Source: Panagrolaimus kolymaensis (Eukaryota; Nematoda; Chromadorea; Rhabditida; Panagrolaimidae). From it: a DNA stretch of 64,000 nucleotides. Under the pieces are notes generated by a model that saw only the letters and a list, made by a program, of their open reading frames with translations, made no database searches and was not told the origin of the DNA. The stretch spans positions 1,984,001 through 2,048,000 of the forward strand of contig JAJQJQ010000021.1 in assembly GCA_028622995.1 (NCBI GenBank). Reading direction: 5' to 3'. This document shows positions 21,544-34,397 of the stretch, one piece after another (position 1 is the first letter of the stretch; each line of letters begins with the position of its first letter). A program made the translations under genes and the position numbers.

Positions 21544-22609
21544 TTAAGAGAGGTTCTGTGAGCTGATTCAAATCGAACCAACCATTTTTTTTCAATTTTT
21601 TTATTTTTTGTTATGAATCGGTTCAAAATAATATTTAAAAATTATTGGCGTCAAGCTTTTTCTCAAAAAGTGAGCAGGATATGCTAATTTTTTATATTGA
21701 AGTTGAAACCATGGATTACCTTCAAAAATCCGGCTAAATTCACCCATGAAGTATAAAAATTTGATTTTTATCCAATATTATGCAGTCGATTGCGGGCTAA
21801 TTTATGGTGTATACCATATATCTTAATGTTCTATAAAAATCAGGACAAATTTGAATATTTATACTTCAAATTGATGCCATTTTTCACTCTTGACCTAGGG
21901 GAAGCTGTTCTCAACACCATAATAATGCCCAGAGTCTCCTCTTAATTATGGTGTAGACAAAAAAATTACAATGCCCGATTAAGGATTTAAAAATCAAAAG
22001 GTGCGAGCGACCACATTTTTAACGGGGAAAATGATGTTTTCACTTTTTTTCTTCATAGAAAACAATTTGAACATAATGCCAAAACACAAAGAGAGAAAAG
22101 TGAAAACATCATTTTCCCCGTTAAAAATGTGGTCGCTCGCACCTTTTGATTTTTAAATCCTTAATCGGGCATTGTAATTTTTTTGTCTACACCATAATTA
22201 AGAGGAGACTCTGGGCGTTATTATGGTGTTGAGAACAGCTTCCCCTAGGTCAAGAGTGAAAAATGGCATCAATTTGAAGTATAAATATGCAAATTTGTCC
22301 TGATTTTTACAGAACATTAAAATATATGGTATACACCATAAATTAGCCCGCAATCGACTGCATAATATTGGATAAAAATCAAATTTTTATACTTCATGGG
22401 TGAATTTAGCCGGATTTTTGAAGTTAATGCATGGTTTCAACTTCAATATAAAAAATTAGTATATCCTGCTCACTTTTTGAGAAAAAGCTTGACGCCAATA
22501 ATTTTTAAATATTATTTTGGACCGATTCATAACAAAAAATAAAAAAATTGAAAAAAAATGGTTGGTTCAATCTCAAAATCTTTAAATTTACTCGTAGAGT
22601 CTCTCTTAA
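21544..22609. mobile_element. 1.06-kb long palindromic element with TTAA flanks
   Basis: Inverted arms of about 490 bp meet near 22050-22085; outer ends GAGAG...CTCTC are flanked by TTAA at 21544-21547 and 22606-22609. Arms are similar but not identical (scattered substitutions, and a diverged outer 40-50 bp). No coding capacity. TTAA (or TA) duplication suggests a piggyBac- or Tc/mariner-driven MITE of a different family from the AGGGAGTGTCCC element. Confidence 0.75.
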
Positions 22610-22903
22610 GATCTCAGCAAAAAAGTTTTGGTTGAATTAAACTAAAACAGCTGTCATAATGTGGTAATAGATTTTAGGCTTTACGATTTAATTTAAAATA
22701 AACTGATCCACGATCTTGCTGTTCCATAAAAGCAGAAATGCTAATTTCCATGTCGATAATAAATAAAAATTCAAAAAATTGCAATTTTTTTATTTTCACC
22801 AAAAATTTATTATTTCTAACATAAAATCTAACAAAACCAAAAAACCGCAATAAAATTACTAAAAAGATATTTCTAATATTTGTTTTGTTTAATTTATTAT
22901 TAA

Positions 22904-25214
22904 TTAAAATAAGTGAATAAATAACCGCAATGAAATCATTGATGTTGCAAAAGCAATGAGCATTGAATCAAATTTTTTAAATATAATATAATTTGATGAA
23001 ATTGTATTACATCCATCTGTATCGCATGATTGCACACAACCCGTATATTGATAGCCTTCATATTTAAAATGGCCACAATGGCTTATTCGAACTATTTCTG
23101 AAATGAAAAAAAAATTTAAATATTTAAGGGAGGAATTTTAACTGTGATTGTATGCGTCAAGGTTAAAGAATATTTTAATAATTTAACTGTGTCGCCGCAA
23201 TTTATTTTGAAGTTGTTAGGACAAAAATTTGGTCGTCAAAAAAAGTTTTGTATAATAAATTTTTCAAAAACTGGGTACGATATTCGTAACAGGAAATTTT
23301 GGTTTTTAAGAAATAACTTTAAAAAAATGTAAACTGCATGAACTGCATGAGTTGGAAAATATATGGAAAGCATGGCTATTTTCAGGCAAAAAAATATAAA
23401 AATACAAGGGAAGTTTTCAAAAAAAAAACATGAGGTTTTTAGATAATTAGTGATTTTTTCGTTTAAAAAAATAACTTGAGAAATTTTTTCCTAACTTTAG
23501 CTATTTCTAGAAGCTATCTCTCTCGATAAACATTTTTTAATAAAAATTGATTGTTGGAACAAGGAAAATGGTAGAGATTTTGGAAACAAAAAATGAAAAC
23601 AACTACTTTTATATCTCGATGCTTTAGAAAACTGATGTTTGTAAATTATGCGTGCTTTAAAATTTTGTGGAACAGTACATTAAAATTAAAAGATCTCGAA
23701 TGTTTTTTTTTCATAAAAAATATAACTGTTAGTTTTTTTGTTAGCTTTGTAATTAAAAATTTTTTTAACTGAATTTCGGAAATAATAGATTATAATATTT
23801 AATTATTTAAACTGAGATGGTTTTCTTATAAATTTAATAATAATTCGTGATTTTGGGGAAAAAACTGGAGAGCAAAATAGGACTTTGTTATTGACCCGAA
23901 CAATAACTTAAAATATATATAAATTTTAAAAAACTGGGTTTTGATTTAAATGTTGATCGCTTTAAAAAATATAGCTAAAAAATATGCAAACTGTATCAGT
24001 TGTTTTACAATTCTTTGCAAATAATTTTTTTTTTAAATTAACTAAATTATTTTAAACTGAATTTGAAGTTTTTCTCGTTTAGAATAACGACGAACCTGTA
24101 TCAGCTGTTAAAGTTCCAGAATCCAATGCGCATGTTCGAATTACGATACTTTGAGATGGATCACTACTTTTATATCCACTAACTTTAATACAATGATCAG
24201 CGGGAAAAAGGCCTTGACGATTCTTTTTGAAAGCCCAACATGGAAATTGATAATTTGCAACATTTCCTTTAGCTCCTCGATCCACTGTGGAATTAAAGGT
24301 ATCCTCACATTCTGGATTTGAACCATTAAAGGAACTACATACAAAACAACCAATACCAGTAGCATTAACTAAAAAAATGAAAAAGTGAAAAAGTGAAAAT
24401 TAATTTTTAATTAAAACTAGATTGTTTTAAAACTGAATAAGGAAATGGAGTGGAGCATTGCCCAAATTTATTCTGTAAAAAAAAGCTGAGATTTATAATC
24501 GAGAGTTTTGTGGGTATATTTAATTTTTAATTTTAAAAAATTTAGCTGATAACTGACATAATAAAAAATCTAGTAATTTTAATTGAAAATTTACAAAAAT
24601 TTTTATGGAAAGACTATTAAACTGTGTCTTGAGATTAAGTGAGGCATTGATTTACGAATTAAAAAATCTAAATAAAAATTAAAACTGGATATATTTTTTT
24701 AAATCTTTATTTATTTAATAAGCTTTTTAAAAGAAACTGTCTTTTTCAAGTTTAGCGTAAAAATTTATTAACACAATTTACGAAGTAATTAAAGCTAATT
24801 TTACTTACCAATGGGTATATAAAAACTAATAAAATAAATAAATATTAAAAACTGAATCAGTTTGAATCTCCATATTGTCTTCTTTTTAACATTTGAAAGA
24901 ATTTTAGGGAAATATAAATTTGTATCTAAAAAAACTGTAATTTTAGTACTTTTTTTGCTGTAGCAAACTCACTGATAATATTATTTTTATTGCCATAAGA
25001 TTTGTTTTTATTTTTAGTATTATTTTTAAATAAATTAATTATAAAATCTGACGGCATTGATAATTCAGATTCTTCTTCGCCTTCTCCGTTTTCGCATTGA
25101 AAATTTTGGTGGAGATTTGTTGTTGTTGACAAAATTTTTCGTCGTTTTTTATTTAACTGGAGAGTTGATATTATTGGGAATAGCAAAGATTTATTTGCCA
25201 AAAGTATGAGAATT
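22904..25214 (-). CDS. Quiver/Ly6-type GPI-anchored protein, 5' end uncertain
   Basis: Exons in gene order: 25214-24973 (uncertain), 24925-24809, 24368-24096, 23097-22904. Junction phases close across all four, with donors GTGAGT, GTAAGT and GTTCGT. The exon at 24925-24809 supplies a signal-peptide-like stretch (RFKLIQFLIFIYFISFYIP). The mature domain has the cysteine pattern of quiver/sleepless proteins: GCFVCSS, NPECEDTF, FPCWA, DHCIKVSG, RTCALD, SHCGH, and a terminal SCDTDGCN. The last hydrophobic stretch (MLIAFATSMISLRLFIHLF) fits a GPI-attachment signal. Such proteins modulate ion channels and receptors at the neuronal surface. The upstream exon has no in-frame ATG except inside it (MPSDF), and its acidic, asparagine-rich product is unusual before a signal peptide, so the true start is unresolved. 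Confidence 0.72.
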
Positions 25215-28200
25215 CTAAAAAAGAGTATTTCATTTTTTAAAGTACATTAAAAACTGGGGCATTGAACGTACGACGGGAAAAAATTTGAACTTGAAAAAAA
25301 TGAAGGAAGCAAAAAGGCATAATTATTTTTTAAAACTGTGTTAGGAAGAACAACGACAAAAGCATGGAATGAATATTTTTAAAATTTTTAAATGATTTTG
25401 TCGATGCATAGATTAATTTTCTGTGAAAGCGAACTGTATCAAACGTAATTTTTTTTTCTTATTACAAAGATGGATGGATATCTTTAACATCTAGCAACAT
25501 GTTCAAAAGAAACAATAAACTGAGAAACAACATGAAAGAAGAGGGAGAATTTAAAGTATTTACAAAAACTGCACTTGCTTTATCAGTTTTATATTTTTTT
25601 GCAACAAACGAAGAAAAAAAATTTCTCATAATGAAGCAAGAAAATATTTAGGCACGCAATGGTCGTAAAAAAGTGATAAAACGAGAAAATGCCATGCATA
25701 AAAGAAGATATTTCGCTTGCCTTTTGGCCAAACTTTACGATGAAAAAAAAACTGTTTTATAAGGCCTTTTCATTTTTAAAAAATATAAACTGAACCAAAT
25801 AATTCAACGATGTAAAAAAAACAACCTTTTTTAAAAACTTTAACAAAATCAAGAAAGGGAGCTTAACGAAATTTAAAGAAAAACATAAAAAATAGAGTAA
25901 TGCCACTTTCTCTCTTTTTCTCGCTATCACGTTTTTCGAAAGGTGTGTAATTCAATACACTAACATGTATAATATTTTTCTTTCTTACTTCGTGTTTTCA
26001 TTAATTAAAATGAGAAAAAAATAAAAGGGAGGAAGTATGTATAAAAAATTTATATTTTATTATTAAAAGAACAGAGAAAAAAGAAGGGAAAAAAGTTTAT
26101 GAAAATAATAATGAATCCAATCAATAAACAAATATGAAAGTAGCAATAAAAAGTTTGAGAACCACAAAAATTTAATTCAAAAAAATGTATTTTAATTGTT
26201 TTATTGGACAAACATTTTTAATCCAATAAAGTTAATAAAAACTGTAAAAAAACTATTGAAAGGCGGCAACCATAAACTGAACAAGAGTTTTTAAGATGTT
26301 AATAAGGAATTTCTTATAAAAAGACTAAAAAAGTAAATATTTAATAAACTGTCACTATCCGTTTTTTTTCTTACATATAAAATTTTGACATAAAAAAAAG
26401 ATTAGATTTTGGAGAAAAAAACTATGATTTGAATATAAAGATGCAATTCAACGCGCCAGTTTTTAGAGTATTATTAGCTATTTAAAAAACTGGATATCCA
26501 ATAAGAGGATAGCTCGAACGAAGAAAGAAAAAATAAACTGAATCTAAGCCAAAAAAAAGCTAATATTTTGATTATCGCCGTTTTTTATTTGCCATTTTTA
26601 AATTTAAGAAAAAAAACTCATTTGATCCACAAGAATATATAAAATTAATATACAGAAAGAAGGCCATGATTTATTTTTTTCACCAAGAAGTAAAAAAAAT
26701 AGAAAAAGTAATTTTTCGTTAAAAAAATGAAATCACTTTTTTTCCTTTTTCTTTATTTCGACACCTTAGCACTTTGCTTCAATAAAGAAAAAAAAAGAAG
26801 AAAATATGAAGGTTTTTTGGTTGTCGTCGCTCTTTTGTTGTTTTTTTCTTCTTCATCTTTTTTCACCCCTTTTTTTATTCGCTCAATAAAAAAAAGAATG
26901 ACACAGGAATGCCTCTGCCACAAGGGTTTTCTCCTTCACCATTTTTTTTTATAAAAAAAGGGCAACAATGGTCGTTGTTATTCCAGCGAGATTTGAATAA
27001 ATATTTAAAAAAATAAAAGCATGGCAAAGCAAAGCAAAAAAAAAAAAATGAAGGGTAGTTTATAAAAAAAGTAAGTAAATAAATAGTATGTATGTGTGAC
27101 GATTTGAGGGAAGAAGATTAGGTATTCAAAAAAGAAAGCTTTATTTTTTTATTTTTTTAGACATTAAGGAAGAAAGAAAAGAACGCAACGCGTAGGCTAA
27201 AATAAAATAAAAGAAAAGTAATTGTGTGTAAATGTGTTTGCAAAAAAAAAAGAAGAGATAAATGTCAAAAGGTTAAAGAAAATGGTTTATTTAAGGGTAA
27301 AGTTCACTTTTCTTTTTTTAAGGGTCATGGAATGGAATGAAAAGGATTTAATAATAAACTGTCCATTGTAGAGTTGGGGTTAAGAACTAATCAAATATAT
27401 TAAATTTAACTGTCAACTTTATTTTTATTAGCATTTTTTCTTGAAATCTATGAGAACAAAAATTATTGTTTATTTTTTTTTGCCATAATAACTTTTTTGT
27501 AAAAAAATAAAGATTAAAAACTAAAATTAAAAACTGGATCATTTTTAAATAGCGGGTGCTTTAAAACAAAATTAACCTTGAGATTGTTTTCAAGACTTGG
27601 AGATTTTTTATAAACTGGGGCAGACGTGGCGCGATATTTACATTAAAATTTAAAAATAAATCATAAATATTTTTTTCTTTAACGAATCTAAGCTTATTCA
27701 GCTTTATTATTTTACAAAATTTTATTAACTGGTGGTAGAGGGATTGTACGAATTAAAAGTAAAATGTTCGTGAAATTTTTTTATTAAATTTTTAAACTGG
27801 ATTGTAGGATATAATTTGAGGAGCGCAGAAAACAAGTGTTTATGTTCCGGGGTAAAAATAATAATATTCTAATGTGAATAAAAACTGGCGAAGCAACAAT
27901 TGGGGATTTTAATAATTTTCAAATAAACTGATATGAAAATTATGTGAAGCCTCACAATTTTCTTTTTATTTAAGACAGAATTGGAGCTATTTTAAACAGG
28001 TAAACAAAAACTGAATACTATCTTTGGATATGGGTTTTTAATAATTACAAACTGACATGAATACGATATAATTTATAATGTTTCTTATTGTTATTTTAAA
28101 CTGTAATCGACGTCAACTAAGTAACAAAAAAATAAAACCATAATAGTATTTAAAAACTGCATTTTTTTATAAGTTCGAATCGAAAATGTAAAATTATTTT

Positions 28201-31200
28201 TAGTTTATCCAGTTTTCTATTCGTTAAAAACTGTATTTAAATATCATCCGCTGTAATTAATAAAATTTAACTGATTGCAATGTTTTTTTCTTTAAATATT
28301 AAAAATATTCTTATTTTTTAAATAAATGCTAGGTTAAGTTACAAAGCACAAAAAAATTGATTCGATTGAATTTTAATTGAAAGTAAAAACTGAGTAGTCG
28401 AGTATCAATCTGATTCAAAAGCGTTTTTTACATTTGTTGTATAAAATTAATAACTGAATTTAAAAAAAGTATTATTTGACTTTTATCGAAAATTAAAACT
28501 GTATACAAATTTAATTTATGGGAATTAAGAAATTAGGTAATATTACTATTGGACGATAGATAATAAAAAAAACTGGGTTAAGTTCACATAATATTCGAAA
28601 TAGACATAAAATTAATATTTATTTGTAAAAAAACTGAAAATAAAGGTTCACAACCCGAAACAAAAAAAATATATATAAATATGGGGAAAGCTTGAAACAA
28701 CAACAACCACCAACCAGCAGCAAAAAACCCATTTTTTTGGCCCACTTAAAAACATTTTTTCTTCTTTCTTTCTAAATAAAAAAAAAGCTTTAAAATGAAA
28801 GCAATGCACACGTTTTCAAAAAAATAAATATATACAACAAAAACGATGGAAGCGCGGCTTCAGCGGAAAGAAGAAGGGCCAGTTTCCTCCTTCTCCTATT
28901 TTTCGCTCACTCATCTTTTTTTTTCGAACAAAAAAAGCCAGGAAAGAATTCCCTGCCTTTTTCTTTGCTTACTTGCTCGCTTGTTTTCTTTCTCTAAAAA
29001 AAAGATTCTCCATGTAAGCGAGCAGCTCGTAAGTGAGCTTGGTTTCAGAGAAGAAAATGGGGTAGTAATAGTCACGGCTTGCTTGCTTCAAAAAAAAATT
29101 TTTTTACCGGAGCACCACAAAAAAATAAAATGAAACGAAAACCCAAAAAGAAGAAGAAGAAAAAAAAGCGTTGACATTAACCCCAAAGAAAAAAAAAGAG
29201 TCTCGTTTCTTTGTTGTATTCTTCTTTTTTTTTTGAGCCCAAAAGAAGAATAAGAAAAGAAGAAGAAAAGAGACACCGACGACACTATTTTACCGGCGGC
29301 GGCAACAACAACTACGAATAATAATAAAAAAAAGAAGAATGCATTCATCGCCCTTTTTTTTTGTCTGCCTTTGCTTGTTATTTCTTTGCTGCTGCTTTTG
29401 GCATAACTAAACAAATTTTTTTCTTATGTTTTTTTTCTTCTCTTCAGCTTCTGCGTGTCATCGTTTTTTTTATTGGTATTGTCGAATTTTTGTTTTGTTT
29501 TGTTATTCGTTACCACAGTGGAAAAATTTATTTTTAAAACAAAACAAAAAACTCATTTATTAGGCTTTTGAGAAAATAAAACAAAAGAATAAAAAAATGA
29601 CGATTCCCCCTTTGTTGTTGGTTGTTGCTAAAGAAAAAATTAAGAAAAAAAACTGCCAAGAAATAGAAAGATAGTAGGAAATGTTTTAAGATTTGCTTAT
29701 TTATATTTTAAATATCATCATAAAGTTGTTATTGGCAACGAGGAATAATAATGAAAATAAAAGAAAGATGTTTCTAGGGAATAATTAAAAATTAAAAAAA
29801 GTCTTTTGCAAAATTATTTAGGACTACGGTTTTTTGACTTTTGATTTAAAAAAAGAAAACTGTTTTGGATGAAGTTAGAGCTTTTTTATAAACTGTAAGT
29901 TAATAACAATAAATAATCTCTTAATTTAAAACTGCCAACTATTTATTTTCTTTAGGTGGCTTTTAAAATTCTTGTTCCACAAAATTAATATTCTATTTTA
30001 TCCTTAAAAATTCATTCATTTGAAAAAAAATTAAGAACGATTAAAACTGTTTTTTGTTTTAGATCTTTGTCAGAAAGCTTTTCAAAAATACAAACTATGG
30101 CTCAAAAAGTTTATTGGTTTACCAATCAAAGAAATATTAAGAAAAAAACTGAACAATAAATCGTCAGATGGTAAAGATCAAATGAAATAAGGATAAAGTT
30201 CATAAGCCTTTAAATATTTAGGATAATTAAAAAGGAGGTATCGTAATTTGAAGAAAAAAACTGATATGATGTCTTTATTTTTATCCAACAGGAATATTTA
30301 AAGACAACGTTGATGATGATAAAAAAAACTGTACCGAATTTTAAAAAAGCTTTAACAAATCAAAAATATTATCGGTTAAAAGAAGAAATAAAAAACTGTC
30401 ACAATAAAAAATTCATGGCTTACAATATCATTTCACATTTGTTACACTTATTAAATATATGTCAAAATAACTTTTTACCCCTCTTGAAAAAAGAAGAAAA
30501 GGGCAAAACAACAACAGAAAAAAAAACATGCTTAAAAGCTTTTGACAAAAAAAAAACAATATTTTTTCGAGTGCCTGAAGGGAGAAAAAAAAGGAAGAGC
30601 TTGACAAAATTGATTTACATCGAAGAAGATGCTCCTTTTTCTTTTCCTCTTCTCCTTATAGCTTTTTAGCTTTCTTATACTCATCCCATCATTCTCATTT
30701 TTAAAGCAAGGAAGGAAAAAAAGTGGCAAAGAAGGAGCATCTTCTAGCCTTTTTTAGTCGTTGTTGCTATTTTTCTTGTTGCACATTTGACTTTGAAGTT
30801 GTTGTCTCTTTAAAAATATAAAAAATGGCTCTTCGTTATTAGCATCGCCATCATCGGTTTTTGATGAAGCAAAAGATGAATGAAAAAATACTGTGTTAAA
30901 TGAAGAATAATTTAGAATGAAAGTCGCTCTACGAGAATTTGAGATTATGGAAAGGATCTAATAACAAATTTCGCTTAAAATTGTAATGAGGAAAATCATT
31001 TCGTAATTGAATCTTGATTCTAAAATACATGATCGAAAAAACTGAATTCGGCTACTCATAGCTGAAGTTTAAGTCTAGCACCGAATTCTTAAATTATTAT
31101 AAAAGAACTTTTTTTCTTTAAAAATGTTACATAAAAGTTTATGATTGAATATAAAAATTACTTCAATGCCATAAGTTTTGAGCAAAGGTTATGCAAAAAA

Positions 31201-32631
31201 AATTTCTTTAAAAACTGTGCAGAAGAAAGTTTATTAAAATAAAGAATAATTTTTTTTAAATAATTTGGTGGATAAAAAACTGAATCACATCGCGATCGTT
31301 ATGGAATAAATACAAAATTTAATTTTTCAACAATAAAATTTAAAACTGTCTTATACAATAATTGCATAATTTAAAAAACACTTTTAAAAAAATTAAAACT
31401 TTGACCTCTTTTTTTTCAATCCTTGAAAGTCAGTCTACTACTACTAACATCAAAGCTTTAACCGAACTGAAAATGGCAGCTTGCTTTTATTTTTCTCAGA
31501 CATTTTTTTCTTCTTCTGTCATTCAAAGAGAGTGAAAGAAGAGTAAAAGCCAAAGACGGGATTTTTTCACTTTTTTATTTTAAAAAATAAAATAAATAAA
31601 ATAAGGAAGTCCGATGAACGGAAAATGTCTATAAACTTTTTCGTTTCGCATTTTTTAAAACCAAGAATCTTGATTTTATTAAAAATTTATTAATGCAGAG
31701 AAGTCATAAAAGTTATTTATATGAAACTGAGATACATATAGAATGAAGGCTCACGCCATGGAAAATTGTTTAAGATTTTATTAATCTTTATTAAAACTGT
31801 TTTTTGATAAGGTTTACAACATCATCCATTCTCTGAATGCGTGGAAACCTTTGTTAAAACTGTCGTCTGTTCAACTGTAAACAATTCATAAAAAAAAGGA
31901 ATTAGAAAAAATATATTAAAAAATTTATTTAGAAAACTGACAATTAATATCCATATTTGAAAATTATCAATGAGAAGCAAAACTGAAAATTACAAAGAAA
32001 AATTGAATTTTTGTAGACATTTTTTGGCTTTTAAAATTTTATTTAAAACTGTTTGATATTGATTTTTGTTTTAAATTATAAAACTGGAGATTTTTGACCA
32101 TTCTAAAATCCTCGACTAATAAGTTCATTACTGTGAGACATAAACTTATAAATATTTCAATTTCTTCCCAACGAATTCAAAGAATTTAAAACTGGAGAGT
32201 CACGTGCGTTATGGAGGCACAAAAAAAACTGCTATGTCTTGGTTTTAAAATCAAATTTTAATAATAATAAGCATTATGATGAAACGTCATGAAACTGTCA
32301 AAAATCATGGGAAAGGGAAAGAGAAAAATATATTTAAAATAAGCATTAAAATAGCCAAAAAATGACAGATAAAGGGAATTTTCAATGATAAAGAAATAAA
32401 ACTGCATAAAAAAATAAAAGATATAGAATTTTTTTGGGACATTTTTTAATTTTTTTATATTTTAAAACTGTGAATATTTTCATTTAAAAAATTTAGTAGT
32501 TTGAAAGCTTGATCAATAATTAACTCATTGTCGACCAAAAAACTGAGTAAATAAAAGGGAAATGGAAAAAAAAAATGACGCAAACATTTTAACAAAAAAA
32601 TTTTTTGTGGAATCTACGAAAAATTAAACTG
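25215..32631. other. 7.4-kb intergenic motif array, no gene supported
   Basis: Dominated by AAACTG motifs. Motif-poor low-complexity tracts lie at 26700-27330 and 28670-29640; their frames encode phenylalanine/serine/lysine runs and are not convincing. A 119-codon frame at 30310-30669 contains a motif copy in its body and has no family resemblance. A 14-bp inverted repeat (AGAAGATGCTCCTT) links about 30626 and 30740. Confidence 0.45.
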
Positions 32632-32827
32632 ACAAGGGACCTACCAGACATGTAACTTCGTGTCGAAGAACGTTCCTCTATTAAATGATAGATCCTGTAT
32701 TTTTATAATTGGAGCCGGAGTAACTTTTCCCCACCGATTCAAATGTTTGAAAATTTTTAACTATAAACTTTGAATTAAAATGTCACTTTGCTTATAAGCT
32801 CTTTTGGCAATCAATGCCTTTGATGAA

Positions 32828-32895
32828 GGTTTGGCGCAATGGTTATTGCAGTTGACTTTGATCCGAAGGTTTCAAGTTCGAAGCCTTGGAGGATC
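32828..32895 (+). other. tRNA-like block in left arm of FB-2
   Basis: TTTGGCGCAATGG (A-box) is followed by a T-arm TCAAG-TTCGAAG-CTTGG whose stem pairs fully, including one G-U. The body order resembles tRNA-Trp-type sequences (TGGCGCAA...TTGACT...GAAGG), but the anticodon stem has mismatches, so this is a degenerate tRNA-derived promoter. The inverted copy is at about 34136-34203. Confidence 0.6.
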
Positions 32896-33042
32896 AAAAA
32901 TTCATTTTTGCTTTTTTCACTTTGTTATTTGACATTTTTCAATTATTTTTTTTGTGTTTATTACCTAACTTTATTTTAAATATGTTTATCTTTTTGTTTT
33001 TAAAACGAGGCGCAACAAATCTTCCAATTTAAATTCTTGAGG

Positions 33043-33351
33043 GTTGCAATCAGGGGTGAGCGGACATGACTTTTCCTTAGACGGACGGATACGGAAACGG
33101 ACGTCAGGCAGTTCCGTAAAAGCGGATACGGACACGGAAATCCAAAAGTGCCCGGATATCCGCGGAAACGGACACGGACACGGAAATTTTGTATTAGAAT
33201 TTTCATTTTTAAGGCTTACACGGATACGGATACGGACACGGATATTAAAAAAAAATTTTTCGGACGCGGATACGGATACGGACGTGAAAAAACCACGGAT
33301 ATCCGCGGAAACGGACACGGACACGGATATCCGCTCACCCCTGGTTGCAAT
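33043..33351. mobile_element. hAT MITE nested in FB-2
   Basis: A 293-bp element (33051-33343) with termini CAGGGGTGAGCGGA and reverse complement, and 8-bp target duplication GTTGCAAT (33043-33050, 33344-33351). The interior is a degenerate short repeat of the type ACGGATACGGACACGG in both orientations. No coding capacity. Confidence 0.93.
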
Positions 33352-34397
33352 TCCAGCGCGATTAGAAACATCAAAGGTATTGTGGCGTCTTTTGTTTGAG
33401 AGAAGGCGATAAAAAGATTTAAATTATCTTTCCAAAAAACATCCAATGGCTGAAGTTCTGATGTAGTTGAGGATGGAATGGTACAAATTATTGCATGTTT
33501 TTCATAATCTTCATCATTATTAAAAGCTTTTTTATTACCTCCCGTACAAAAATAAGCAGATGGAGAAGTAAAAAAGCGCTTTGAGAATATGAAACAACCG
33601 GTAAAATATTATGTGGAATGGAAAAACCCTCGGCTTGAAAAAAAACAAATCTACAACAAGTTAAGGATAACAATTACTATGACATCAAATATAATGATAA
33701 AAATAATATTAGGTGGAGGGACTGTTGTCTTCAGAAAATCCTTCGACTGACAAATCAGAACTAACATAAATAATAATCAAAATAATTTCATTTTCTTTTC
33801 TCTTTTTCTTCTTCTTTTGTTTATCAAAAATGAACCAAATAAAAAAAAGAAGAAATTATTGAAAACTTATATAATTTTTGTTGAATGTTTTGTAATCGTC
33901 GAAAATTACTTAAAAAAGCTGTGCGCAATAGCGCCGAAAATAAGAAATTTATTTATTTTAGGAAACCAAAAACAAAACAAAAAAGTTTTCTTTTGGCAGC
34001 GGGAAAATCTGATATTTTTCTTTGCATTTTTAAACAAAGACATAAAAAAATCGGAAGAATGGCTTTTTGAGATACAAAAAAAATAATTGAAAAATGTCAA
34101 ATAACAAAGTGAAAAAAGCAAAAATGAATTTTTGATCCTCCAAGGCTTCGAACTTGAAACCTTCGGATCAAAGTCAACTGCAATAACCATTGCGCCAAAC
34201 CTTCATCAAAGGCATTGATTGCCAAAAGAGCTTATAAGCAAAGTGGCATTTTAATTCAAAGTTTATAGTTAAAAATTTTCAAACATTTGAATCGGTGGGG
34301 AAAAGTTACTCCGGCTCCAATTATAAAAATACAGGATCTATCATTTAATAGAGGAACGTTCTTCGACACGAAGTTACATGTCTGGTAGGTCCCTTGT

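Larger units (their letters stand above)
32632..34397. mobile_element. Foldback element FB-2 with tRNA-like sequence in each arm
   Basis: Termini ACAAGGGACCTACCAGACAT and reverse complement match those of FB-1 except for two bases. Arms of about 330 bp (32632-32965 and 34070-34397) are nearly perfect inverted copies. Each contains a tRNA-like block at 32828-32895 and 34136-34203. The arm sequence apart from the first 25 bp differs from FB-1, so the family shares ends and architecture rather than whole arms. The middle holds a nested hAT MITE at 33051-33343 and about 700 bp of non-coding DNA. The left flank is TTAAACTG, the right flank GAGCTGTT. Confidence 0.85.

Noticed and set aside
28846..29414. 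Frames of 95 and 108 codons on opposite strands
   Set aside because: Low-complexity purine/pyrimidine DNA; serine/phenylalanine-rich products without conserved motifs.
30310..30669. 119-codon frame on + strand
   Set aside because: Contains AAACTG motif copies within its body and a lysine/threonine-rich product; looks like chance openness in A-rich DNA.
21175..32631. Interpretation of the motif array as canonical nematode piRNA promoters
   Set aside because: The core AAACTG/CAGTTT does not match the known CTGTTTC motif and I see no fixed downstream T; kept only as one hypothesis.
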